A DNA stretch of 64,000 bases from positions 1,550,001-1,614,000 of the forward strand of contig NZ_CP007044.2 in the NCBI RefSeq assembly GCF_000520015.2, read 5' to 3'. The stretch comes from Chania multitudinisentens RB-25 (GTDB taxonomy: Bacteria > Pseudomonadota > Gammaproteobacteria > Enterobacterales > Enterobacteriaceae). The position numbers were made by a program, and so were the translations under genes. The notes beneath the pieces are model-generated. The model was not told the DNA's origin. It did no database searches and saw nothing but the letters and a program-made list of their open reading frames with translations. The number at the start of each line of letters is the position of its first letter. Position 1 is the first letter of the stretch. Below, piece by piece: positions 1 through 7,375 of the stretch.

Positions 1-471
1 GTATTGGTGGATCGCACTAAGCCATACATGCTGGAAAAATTCTTCGACGCGAGCCATTTCATGATCGTTAATGAGCCGCTGACGCAGGAGCAACTGTTTA
101 AAAAAGTCTGTACTCAGTTAGAGCAAGAAGGTTATGTGGGCAGTGATTTTTACTCTTCGGTGGTAGAGCGGGAAGCGATAGTGTCCACCTTGCTGGGCGA
201 GGGTATTGCTTTGCCACACTCGCTGGGGTTGCTGGCGAAAAAGACCGTGGTGGTCACCTTGCTGGCCTCACAGGGCATTGCCTGGGGCGAGGGTGAGATC
301 GCCCATGTGATATTCCTGCTGGCAATCAGTAAAAGTGACTACGAAGAAGCAATGGCGATTTACGATCTGTTCGTCACCTTTGTGCGTGAACGTTCGATGA
401 GCCGTTTGCTGGGCAGTAATGACTTTGACAGTTTCAAAGCAGTAGCGCTGGATTGCCTGAGCCGGATCTGA
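1..471 (+). CDS. PTS EIIA type-2 domain, C-terminal end (5' cut by window)
   Basis: The reading frame is already open at base 1, so the start lies outside the window. The last ~155 codons form a fructose/mannitol-type EIIA domain; the phosphorylatable histidine is in the motif GIALPHS. Such a domain at the end of a longer protein is typical of PRD-containing BglG/LicR/FrvR-type transcription regulators, where PTS phosphorylation of EIIA tunes activity. It could equally be a separate EIIA subunit or the tail of a multidomain permease. A TTG at 4 and ATGs at 28 and 61 are possible internal starts, but none has a convincing ribosome-binding site. Domain confidence is high; the parent protein is unknown. 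Confidence 0.7.
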   Translation, partial: VLVDRTKPYMLEKFFDASHFMIVNEPLTQEQLFKKVCTQLEQEGYVGSDFYSSVVEREAIVSTLLGEGIALPHSLGLLAKKTVVVTLLASQGIAWGEGEIAHVIFLLAISKSDYEEAMAIYDLFVTFVRERSMSRLLGSNDFDSFKAVALDCLSRI

Positions 472-507
472 GTTGTCCCTTTTCTGTTTGAAAAGGGGAT
501 TGATGAT

Positions 508-600
508 CTATTGCTCTTTTTTCTTACCGAAGATCTTGATCAATGCGCCAACTATCAGGCCGATGGCGATGCCGGTCAAAATCCAGTCGATGATACTCAT
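508..600 (-). CDS. 30-aa single-helix membrane peptide
   Basis: A 30-codon frame begins MSIIDWILTG and ends GKKKEQ. About 19 hydrophobic residues (WILTGIAIGLIVGALIKIF) form one probable transmembrane helix with a glycine-spaced face, followed by a lysine-rich tail, which predicts a cytoplasmic C terminus. The start is supported by a strong Shine-Dalgarno sequence, GGGAGGAG, about 6 bases upstream on the minus strand (around 604-613). I do not recognise it as a named E. coli small protein. It is convergent with the EIIA gene and divergent from the LuxR-type regulator. Coding status rests on the ribosome-binding site and the coherent membrane-peptide composition. Confidence 0.6.
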   Translation of the reverse strand: MSIIDWILTGIAIGLIVGALIKIFGKKKEQ

Positions 601-956
601 CTCATACTCCTCCCGCATCTTGCAGGGTAATGGGGGTATTCTATTAGATTGATTATATTATCAATCTATCAAAAATACCTCTGCGATCGTCAGAACCCTC
701 TCTTGGATAGCATAAAAGTTGCAGCATAACGGTTCACCCAGGTTTTCGTTGTACCTGATGCTATTATTAATATGTTAATTAAACGGTGGGAAGAGGATTT
801 AACAATTCATCAAACTTGTGATTTGTTTAACAGGTAAACGCTTGCAGCCTTGCATTCCTGTCGGTTGAATGCTTTTTATAGAGCACTGGCCCGGTATGAC
901 TGGGCATAATCCGGAATCAGTTGATTGTTAATTTATTAATAATTGCGAGGGCGGGG
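601..956. promoter_or_regulatory. Divergent intergenic region between small peptide and LuxR-type regulator
   Basis: This 356-base gap is AT-rich and contains no convincing gene. It must carry the promoter of the minus-strand small peptide and that of the plus-strand regulator. AT-rich tracts around 640-675 and 760-800 could supply -10 elements, but I cannot fix a promoter by eye. Confidence 0.3.
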
Positions 957-1721
957 ATGAATATTCAGATCGAAAGGTTTTCAACGGTGATCGACGCCGT
1001 GGCAACTCGCCAATTCTATCCTTGTCTGCTGGCCTATCTGGAGGATTTTTTGGCTTTTGATAATGCCATCGTTTATGCCTTCGAGCAGGGGCAGCAACCG
1101 CATTGCCTGATGAAAGCCGAAAAAGAAAACAGCGACGCGGTAAACCAGCTCTACCAGCAAGGTGCTTATCTTGAAGATCCTTTTTACCGGGCTTTGCCCT
1201 GCGCTGGGCATGGCAAGGTGTTTACCCTGCGTGAACTGGTGCCATGTGGTTTTTATCAGACCAACTACTACCGCCATTTCTATCGTAAAACCGGCTGGCA
1301 CGATGAAGCGGGTATGCTGCTGCAATTGACACCGGAGCGTGGTTTGGGGGTGTTTTTCGGTTCCTGTCGGCAAACGGCGGGGAGGCGTTATCCGCGTCTG
1401 GCGGATTTACGCGAGGCGTTAACGTTGGTGAAAAGTGTGGTTCGGCTACATAACGAAGTGGTATCGGTTAACCGGCCCCTTTCTACAGCCCCATTGCCAG
1501 ATAGCGCGACTCAGGCACGTTATGCCCTGACACCGCGTGAGCGTGAAATTGTTGATTTAATCCTCAGTGGTAATGGTTCGCAGCAGATCGCCGAGCGGCT
1601 GTTTATCAGCCTGGGCACGGTGAAAAATCACCGTAAAAATATCTACGGTAAGCTGAACATTGGCTCTCAGGCCGAGTTGTTTAGCCTGTTTCTTAGCGCA
1701 CCGTTGCAGCGCATGGCGTGA
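957..1721 (+). CDS. LuxR-family transcriptional regulator
   Basis: This 254-aa protein has a C-terminal LuxR/NarL-type helix-turn-helix (about residues 193-250) beginning LTPREREIVDLI and continuing through IAERLFISLGTVKNHRKNIY. The N-terminal ~170 residues do not show a receiver aspartate or an obvious acyl-homoserine-lactone pocket signature, so this is a stand-alone sensor-type regulator of unknown ligand. I chose the ATG at 957, preceded by the purine-rich GAGGGCGGGG, over an in-frame upstream ATG at 921 that lacks a site. It lies ~100 bases upstream of, and in the same orientation as, the oxidase-cupin-dehydrogenase genes, so it probably controls them. The family is certain; the ligand and targets are inferred. 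Confidence 0.8.
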   Translation: MNIQIERFSTVIDAVATRQFYPCLLAYLEDFLAFDNAIVYAFEQGQQPHCLMKAEKENSDAVNQLYQQGAYLEDPFYRALPCAGHGKVFTLRELVPCGFYQTNYYRHFYRKTGWHDEAGMLLQLTPERGLGVFFGSCRQTAGRRYPRLADLREALTLVKSVVRLHNEVVSVNRPLSTAPLPDSATQARYALTPREREIVDLILSGNGSQQIAERLFISLGTVKNHRKNIYGKLNIGSQAELFSLFLSAPLQRMA

Positions 1722-1766
1722 TGTTAAATATATGTTGCGAATATCCCTAAAGGGACATAGCCGATA

Positions 1767-1794
1767 ACCCCCACACTCCTGATAATCCGGGGGT
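1767..1794 (+). other. GC hairpin in the leader of the oxidase gene
   Basis: The inverted repeat ACCCCC (1767-1772) / GGGGGT (1789-1794) has a 16-base loop and sits ~27 bases before the oxidase ATG. No T-run follows, so it is not a classical terminator. It may affect read-through from the regulator gene or translation of the oxidase. Confidence 0.35.
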
Positions 1795-1821
1795 ATGGTA
1801 AAGGGAAAACGGGGTGCAGCA

Positions 1822-3123
1822 ATGAATAACAATATCGAATCGTTAACCTACTACGCAGCGACCAAGAAATACGATCTGCGCTTCCCGACGTTGGAAGAGG
1901 ATCTGGACGTTGATGTGGTGATCATCGGTGGTGGTTTTTCCGGTATCAACACCGCGTTGGAACTGGCGGAAAAAGGTATCACCAATATCGCCATTCTGGA
2001 GGGGCGTTATCTGGGCTACGGCGGCACCGGGCGCAACGGCGGCCAGGTGATGGCTGGGATTGGCCACGATCTGGAAAAAATCAAACGCCACGTTGGCCCG
2101 GCCGGGCTGGAGACTATCTTTAAAATCAGTAACCTCGGTGCTGGGATCATCCGTGAACGCATCAAAAAATACGCTATCAATGCCGATTTCTGCTTCGGTT
2201 ATGGCTATCTGGGCAGTAACGCACGGCAAGAGAAAACCCTGCGTAGCTGGCTGAAGGAGTTCAAAGCGGTTTCACCGGATGAAGAGATTGAGCTTTATAC
2301 CGGTTCTGAGGTGAAACAGGTGGTGGGGTCTGATGCTTATACCTGTGCGTTGAAGCATATGGGGGGTGGTCATGTTCATTCACTCAACCTATTGCTGGGA
2401 GAAGCGCAAGCCTTAACGGGTTATGGCGTGAAAATCTTTGAGAACAGCAGCGTGCTGAATGTGGAATACGGTTCGCGTATTACCGTGCGCACGGCGATGG
2501 GGTCGGTACGGGCCAAGAAAATGCTCTGGGCTTGTAACGGTTTCCTTAACGGTATGGAACCCTACATTTACCAAAAAACCATCAACACCTATGCCTTCCA
2601 ACTGGCTACCGAACCGTTGTCTGATGAGCTGATCCGCCAGATCAGCCCGATCCGGGGGGCTTACAGCGACATCCGGCCAGTGATCGACTATTACCGTGTG
2701 ACCAATGAGAACCGGCTGTTGTTTGGCAGCGCGACCCGCTTGATCGAATACATTCCGTCGGACTTGAAAGCCTGGAACCGTAACCTGATGTTGAAAGTGT
2801 TCCCCTATCTGAAAGACGTGAAGATCGATTTGGCCTGGGGCGGGCCGCTGTGTTGCAGCGCTAATTTGTTCCCGCAAATCGGCACATTGCCGCAGCACGA
2901 CAATGTGTTTTACGTACAGGGTTATTCCGGTTTTGGTGTGACCCCGAGTCACATCGTTTGCAAAGTGTTGGCGGAAGGCATGAGTGAGGGTTCTGCGCGC
3001 TACGATCTGATGAGCTCGATCCCGCACGTTAATATTTTCGGTAAAGACAAACTGCGCCGGGTGATGACCACCGCTGGCAAAGTCTGGCACCAGACTTCGG
3101 GCTATTGGAAAGGTCGCCGTTAA
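1822..3123 (+). CDS. FAD-dependent DAO-family amine oxidoreductase (PuuB-like)
   Basis: A 433-aa flavoprotein. Residues ~28-60 form the dinucleotide-binding beta-alpha-beta fold (VVIIGGGFSGINTALELAEKG with the acidic residue in AILEGRY), followed by the GTGRNGGQ segment typical of gamma-glutamylputrescine oxidases and related DAO enzymes. A C-terminal FAD motif is visible in VQGYSGFGVTPSHI. The family oxidises primary or secondary amines to an aldehyde with release of ammonia and hydrogen peroxide. The start was set at 1822 (MNNNIESL), since upstream codons look non-native. With the following cupin and aldehyde dehydrogenase it would form an amine to aldehyde to acid route; putrescine derivatives or aromatic amines are candidate substrates, unproven. 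Confidence 0.85.
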   Translation: MNNNIESLTYYAATKKYDLRFPTLEEDLDVDVVIIGGGFSGINTALELAEKGITNIAILEGRYLGYGGTGRNGGQVMAGIGHDLEKIKRHVGPAGLETIFKISNLGAGIIRERIKKYAINADFCFGYGYLGSNARQEKTLRSWLKEFKAVSPDEEIELYTGSEVKQVVGSDAYTCALKHMGGGHVHSLNLLLGEAQALTGYGVKIFENSSVLNVEYGSRITVRTAMGSVRAKKMLWACNGFLNGMEPYIYQKTINTYAFQLATEPLSDELIRQISPIRGAYSDIRPVIDYYRVTNENRLLFGSATRLIEYIPSDLKAWNRNLMLKVFPYLKDVKIDLAWGGPLCCSANLFPQIGTLPQHDNVFYVQGYSGFGVTPSHIVCKVLAEGMSEGSARYDLMSSIPHVNIFGKDKLRRVMTTAGKVWHQTSGYWKGRR

Positions 3124-3164
3124 TCTTGGCCAAAATCCCACCATTGATTTTAAAAGGAAAAACC

Positions 3165-3530
3165 ATGAAACCATTACTGCTTAAGCAAGCGTTACCGGAA
3201 CTGCTGCACATTGGCAGCGTCAGTAATTTGGGGGCCACGGTGGTTGCAGGTGAACCTGAAGTGGGGGTAGCCATGATTTTTGGCGAACCCTCAGATAACC
3301 TGAATTGCGGGGTTTTCAGCTGTACCCGTGGTGCCTTCGTGATGGAGTACCCGTTTGCTGAACATGCCACCGTATGGGAAGGCACGGCAACGTTGACCAA
3401 CGAAAACACCGGCGAGTCGGTGCACTACCAGGCCGGTGATTCCTGGTTTGTTGAAAAAGGCACCCCGGTACGCTGGGAAATTACCTCGGATCGCTTTGTT
3501 AAGCATTATCTGGCGATTGTCGAAGGCTAA
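3165..3530 (+). CDS. Cupin-domain protein (DUF861-like)
   Basis: A 121-aa single-cupin protein. The barrel is recognisable from EYPFAEHATVWEGTATLTNE, the GDSWFVEKGTPVRWEI turn and the C-terminal KHYLAIVEG. The pattern resembles small DUF861/EutQ-type cupins that accompany amine or ureide catabolic enzymes. The start at 3165 follows AAAGGA at a good distance; the frame is open further upstream into the oxidase gene, but that part reads as out-of-frame sequence. It lies 41 bases after the oxidase and 20 before the dehydrogenase, so it is almost certainly co-transcribed with them. Its catalytic role is unknown; it may handle a reactive intermediate. Confidence 0.75.
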   Translation: MKPLLLKQALPELLHIGSVSNLGATVVAGEPEVGVAMIFGEPSDNLNCGVFSCTRGAFVMEYPFAEHATVWEGTATLTNENTGESVHYQAGDSWFVEKGTPVRWEITSDRFVKHYLAIVEG

Positions 3531-3550
3531 CGCTGAAAGGGGATAAAGCG

Positions 3551-5044
3551 ATGACTGATATTACGCTGTTACCGCAGGTTACGGCATTTCTGGGCCGTGA
3601 GCATGGCCACTATATTAGCGGCCGGTTACTGGCAGGGGCAGGAACGGAAAAGTTTGCGGTGGTGAATCCGGCCACCGGGCAGGCCATTGCGCAGGTTGTT
3701 GAAGGTGGGCAGGAGGAAGTGGATGCCGCCATGCAGGCCGCGTTCGCCGCTTTCCACGGGGCCTGGGCACGGGTTTCGCCAATGGAGCGCGGTAATTGCC
3801 TGATGCGTTTGGCCGATCTGTTGCAGGCGCACCGTGAAGAACTGGCGCAGTTGGAAAGCCTGTGTTCCGGTAAAACCATCCAGTTGGCGCGTGGTCTGGA
3901 AATCGACATGGCTGCGCAATTTCTGCGCTACTTTGCCGGTTGGTCAAGCAAAATCAGCGGGGAAACGCTCAACGTTTCGTTACCTTCTTTCAGAGGTGAA
4001 CAATACACGGCCTTCACCCGCCGCGAACCGCTGGGCGTGGTGGTAGGCATTATTCCGTGGAACTTCTCGATCATGATCGCCATCTGGAAGCTGGCAGCAG
4101 CGCTGACCTGCGGTTGTACGGTGGTGTTGAAGCCCAGTGAGTATACGCCGCTGACCATGTTGCGGGTGGCGGAGTTGGCGCAAGAAGCAGGGATCCCGGA
4201 CGGCACGCTTAACGTCGTTAACGGTTCCGGCGCACGTCTGGGCCCGGCGTTAATCGCTCATCCCCATTGTGCGAAGGTGAGCTTTACCGGCTCAGTGCCA
4301 ACCGGCATTGCCGTGGGGAAAGCGGCAATGGAACAGGGGATTGTACGCACCACGCTGGAATTGGGCGGCAAAAATGGCGCGGCATTCCTGGCGGATGTTT
4401 CAGTCGACAAGATGGTTGACGGCATTATTGAAGCGGGTTACCTGAATCAGGGGCAAATCTGCGCGGCGGCGGAGCGTTTTTATCTGCCAGACAGCCATAT
4501 TGACGCGGTATTGGAAAAGCTGACGCAGCGTTTGGGGGCGATGAAAGTGGGATCGTCGCTGGATGAAACCACCGAGGTTGGGCCGTTGGCTAATGAAGCG
4601 CATTATCGCAAGGTGCTGGGCTTGTTCGATAAAGCGCGTGCCGAAGGCAGCCAGATTGTCTGCGGTGGTCATGCGCTGGCTGGCCCTGGTTTCTTTGTGG
4701 CACCCACGGCGATCCGCGCCACTGGGCCAGACGATTTGCTGATGCGGGAAGAAACCTTTGGCCCGGTGGGTACTTTCCTGGCCTATGACGATGAAGAACA
4801 GATGATCGCCATGATGAACGATTCGCCTTACGGCTTGGCGGCGAGCCTGTGGACTAACGATCTCAGCAAGGCGATGCGGATGATCCCGCGTATTGAGGCC
4901 GGTACGGTGTGGATCAATATGCACACTTTCCTCGATCCGGCATTGCCGTTTGGCGGGATGAAATCATCAGGGATTGGGCGTGAGTTTGGCAGCGCGTTTA
5001 TTGAACATTATACCGAGCTGAAATCGGTGATGGTGCGGTATTGA
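3551..5044 (+). CDS. Aldehyde dehydrogenase (NAD(P)+), FeaB/PuuC-type
   Basis: A 497-aa enzyme of full family length. The cofactor-binding motif IIPWNFS lies at ~173-179, the Rossmann turn at FTGSVPTG, the general-base glutamate in LELGGKN (~residue 265) and the nucleophilic cysteine in GQICAAAE (~residue 299). The C terminus carries the LPFGGMKSSGIGRE signature. It oxidises an aldehyde to the carboxylic acid, and its resemblance is to phenylacetaldehyde (FeaB) and gamma-glutamyl-aminobutyraldehyde (PuuC) dehydrogenases. As last gene of the oxidase-cupin-dehydrogenase group it probably takes the aldehyde made by the flavin oxidase. The exact substrate is not readable from sequence. Confidence 0.88.
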   Translation: MTDITLLPQVTAFLGREHGHYISGRLLAGAGTEKFAVVNPATGQAIAQVVEGGQEEVDAAMQAAFAAFHGAWARVSPMERGNCLMRLADLLQAHREELAQLESLCSGKTIQLARGLEIDMAAQFLRYFAGWSSKISGETLNVSLPSFRGEQYTAFTRREPLGVVVGIIPWNFSIMIAIWKLAAALTCGCTVVLKPSEYTPLTMLRVAELAQEAGIPDGTLNVVNGSGARLGPALIAHPHCAKVSFTGSVPTGIAVGKAAMEQGIVRTTLELGGKNGAAFLADVSVDKMVDGIIEAGYLNQGQICAAAERFYLPDSHIDAVLEKLTQRLGAMKVGSSLDETTEVGPLANEAHYRKVLGLFDKARAEGSQIVCGGHALAGPGFFVAPTAIRATGPDDLLMREETFGPVGTFLAYDDEEQMIAMMNDSPYGLAASLWTNDLSKAMRMIPRIEAGTVWINMHTFLDPALPFGGMKSSGIGREFGSAFIEHYTELKSVMVRY

Positions 5045-5047
5045 TTG

Positions 5048-5106
5048 ATATCCTTGGTTTTTCAAGGCGTAGCGCTGTTGGCCGCAACTTGAAATCCATT
5101 GGGTAT
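5048..5106. repeat. ATACCC-type dispersed repeat, copy 1
   Basis: Read on the minus strand it begins ATACCCAATGGATTTCAAGT, runs through GCGGCCAACAGCGC and ends near ATAT. It fills the gap between the convergent aldehyde dehydrogenase and ptsO genes. The left end matches the other copies listed below; internal complementarity (TTTCAAG / CTTGAAA) would let it fold. Possible roles are an intergenic transcription stop or a MITE-like remnant. Confidence 0.6.
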
Positions 5107-5112
5107 CAGGTG

Positions 5113-5385
5113 TTAATCCTCATCAAAGCCGGAATTAAACAGTTCAATCACTGCCGCCAGGGCTTGCTGTTCTTCCGGCCCGCTGGCTTCAATTTCGATC
5201 TGGCGACCCTGAGCGGAATCAAGCATCAGCAGGGCGATCACACTGCTGGCTTCCGCCTCGGTGCCGCTGTCATTACGCAACAGCACCTCAGCATTAAAAC
5301 TCTGTACCAACTCAAACAGCTTCATCGCTGGCCGAGCATGCATGCCCAGCCGATTTTTGATTTCCACCGTTTGCTTGACCGTCAT
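5113..5385 (-). CDS. ptsO: Phosphocarrier protein NPr of the nitrogen PTS
   Basis: A 90-aa HPr-like protein. The active histidine is in LGMHARPAM (~residue 16), where EI-Ntr (PtsP) deposits the phosphate that NPr passes to EIIA-Ntr (PtsN). The conserved serine region ASSVIALLMLDSAQG corresponds to HPr's regulatory serine loop. It is the last gene of the rpoN-hpf-ptsN-rapZ-ptsO group; its ATG overlaps the rapZ stop by 4 bases (ATGA), indicating translational coupling. Length and context match the E. coli protein. Confidence 0.97.
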   Translation of the reverse strand: MTVKQTVEIKNRLGMHARPAMKLFELVQSFNAEVLLRNDSGTEAEASSVIALLMLDSAQGRQIEIEASGPEEQQALAAVIELFNSGFDED

Positions 5386-6236
5386 TGTTTACGTTTTTCC
5401 AGGGTGCGGTGACGGGATTGGACGTTCTTGCCGCGTGAACGGAAATAATCCGCCAGTTGTTCCGCCACGTACACCGAACGGTGTTTACCGCCGGTACAAC
5501 CGATAGCGACGGTCAGATAGCTGCGGTTATTGGTTTCCAGCATTGGCAACCACAATTCCAGATAACTACGCGTCTGGTAGATGAAGTTATGCACTTCTGT
5601 GTGGCGATCGAGGAACGAGGCCACCGGTTTGTCCAGGCCAGTCATCGGACGCAGTTTCGGATCCCAGTGCGGGTTTGGCAGGAAGCGCACGTCAAACACA
5701 TAGTCGGCATCAATAGGAATGCCGTGTTTGAAGCCGAAGGACTCGAACACCATGGTCAGTTCACGCTCGCGTTTACCCAACAGACGGGTGCGCAGCATTT
5801 CGGCCAGTTCGTGTACTGACATTTCTGAGGTATCGATGATCAGATCGGCTCGGGAACGCAGGGGTTCCAGCAAATCGCTTTCTTCATCAATCGCGCTTTC
5901 CAGCGACAAATTCTTGGCAGAAAGAGGATGCAGGCGACGGGTGTCACTGTAGCGGCGGATCAGGGTATTGCGATCGGCATCAAGAAACAGCAGTTGCGGT
6001 GAAAAGCTTTCCGGCAACTGAGTCATGGCATATTCGAACACTTCCGGTGATTCAGGCATGTTACGCACGTCGATGCTGACCGCCGCAGAGGTGTTGCGTT
6101 CCGCTAACGTTTGAGCAAGCTGCGGCAACAGCACCACGGGTAGGTTATCCACGCAGTAAAAACCCATATCTTCCAGCGCCCGCAAGGCGACGGATTTTCC
6201 TGAACCGGAACGGCCGCTGACAATCATCAGCACCAT
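5382..6236 (-). CDS. rapZ: RNase adapter protein RapZ
   Basis: A 284-aa protein identical in length to E. coli RapZ. The N terminus carries a P-loop (VSGRSGSGKSVALRAL, ~6-21) and a second nucleotide-binding-like region; the C-terminal domain ends with the basic segment RSRGKNVQSRHRTLEKRKQ, the RNA-binding tail. RapZ senses glucosamine-6-phosphate and presents the sRNA GlmZ to RNase E, while GlmY acts as decoy, so it controls glmS expression. It sits between ptsN and ptsO as in E. coli. Confidence 0.97.
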   Translation of the reverse strand: MVLMIVSGRSGSGKSVALRALEDMGFYCVDNLPVVLLPQLAQTLAERNTSAAVSIDVRNMPESPEVFEYAMTQLPESFSPQLLFLDADRNTLIRRYSDTRRLHPLSAKNLSLESAIDEESDLLEPLRSRADLIIDTSEMSVHELAEMLRTRLLGKRERELTMVFESFGFKHGIPIDADYVFDVRFLPNPHWDPKLRPMTGLDKPVASFLDRHTEVHNFIYQTRSYLELWLPMLETNNRSYLTVAIGCTGGKHRSVYVAEQLADYFRSRGKNVQSRHRTLEKRKQ

Positions 6237-6358
6237 GTGGCAACTCCCCCTAGTAGATCAATGGCGTTCTCCGCCACCGTTAGGATCTTTATTATCCAGG
6301 CCGCAGCCCAGACGCATTATAGGCAAAACACCTTACTGGCAGTGACGCTGGCCAATGG

Positions 6359-6820
6359 TTATTCGGTAATGATTTGGTACAATTCTTCGTCACTTTGTGC
6401 AGCCCGCAGGCGGCGGCAGACGGTTTTATCCGCCAACCGTTTGGCAACCAGTGACAGAGTGTGTAAATGAGTTTTACATTGATCGGCCGGAACCAGCAAT
6501 GCAAAAAGCAGATCAACCGGCTGATTATCAATAGCATCAAAGGCGATGGGTTGTTCAAGACGGATAAACACGCCGACGGCACGCAGTGTGTCTTCTTCCA
6601 GCTTGCCGTGGGGGATCGCGATACCGTTACCAATACCGGTACTGCCCATACGTTCCCGGGTCAGCACCGCATCGAATACCACCTGCGAAGGCAGGCTGAG
6701 CTGCTTGGCGGCCAATTCGCTGATAATTTCCAGTGCCCGTTTCTTACTGGTGCAGTGTACCGAGCTTCTGGTGCACTCGATGTTTAACACCGAGCTTAAT
6801 TGCATTATTTCGTCGTTCAT
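6359..6820 (-). CDS. ptsN: Nitrogen-regulatory PTS enzyme EIIA-Ntr
   Basis: A 153-aa type-2 EIIA domain. The phosphorylated histidine lies in GIAIPHGKLEED. EIIA-Ntr receives phosphate from NPr and in enterobacteria regulates potassium transporters and the PhoR/KdpD kinases. The sequence is nearly collinear with E. coli PtsN (163 aa), but ends at EELYQIITE and so lacks that protein's short acidic C-terminal extension. It lies between hpf and rapZ. Confidence 0.96.
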   Translation of the reverse strand: MNDEIMQLSSVLNIECTRSSVHCTSKKRALEIISELAAKQLSLPSQVVFDAVLTRERMGSTGIGNGIAIPHGKLEEDTLRAVGVFIRLEQPIAFDAIDNQPVDLLFALLVPADQCKTHLHTLSLVAKRLADKTVCRRLRAAQSDEELYQIITE

Positions 6821-7064
6821 CTCATCTTCACTTAAAACCCCTCATTAAGCTCTCTTGCGGGCCATTTTGAATCCAGCCAGTGGTATGGCTGGTGAACTTC
6901 AAACTGCCTGTGCCGATGATGCTTGATGAATCGGTTTTTTGCCGGTTTAACCCTGGTGGCTTAACGGCACGTACCCATTCCGATAACGTGCCGCTGGTCG
7001 CCTGGTAGCCAATGGCTACGATTTAAGCTTAAGCTGTTACCGTACAGGGTAACGGCTTTTAATG

Positions 7065-7352
7065 TCAGTGGTGTTTGAGTTTGTCTTTATGTTTATTCAA
7101 TTGGCGAGCCAGTTTATCAATCAGGCAGTCAATTGCAGCATACATATCTTCTTTTTCTGACGTGGCGTGCAACTCGCCTCCATTCACGTGCACCGTTGCT
7201 TCTGCAATCTGCTGCACTTTTTCCACACTGAGAACTACATACACCTGGTTGATGCGATCAAAATACTGTTCGAGTTTGGCAAACTTACTGTTCACGAACT
7301 CACGCATAGGGGCGGTGATCTCGATGTGGTGTCCGGTAATGTTGAGCTGCAT
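7065..7352 (-). CDS. hpf: Ribosome hibernation promoting factor HPF
   Basis: A 95-aa short-form HPF beginning MQLNITGHHIEITAPMREFV and ending in a lysine/histidine-rich tail. It binds the 30S decoding region and stabilises 100S ribosome dimers in stationary phase. I set the start at 7352 rather than the open-frame ATG at 7379, because the known protein begins MQLNITG and GAAGGA lies just upstream. The gene is 23 bases downstream of rpoN and probably read from the rpoN promoter. The 244-base gap to ptsN carries several short inverted repeats, including GTTACC/GGTAAC near 7036-7053. Confidence 0.96.
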   Translation of the reverse strand: MQLNITGHHIEITAPMREFVNSKFAKLEQYFDRINQVYVVLSVEKVQQIAEATVHVNGGELHATSEKEDMYAAIDCLIDKLARQLNKHKDKLKHH

Positions 7353-7375
7353 AATGTCTTCCTTCTCTATTGAGG

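Noticed and set aside
2413..3174. 253-codon minus-strand open frame inside the flavin oxidase
   Set aside because: Antisense to a complete DAO-family protein; no ribosome-binding site or family match.
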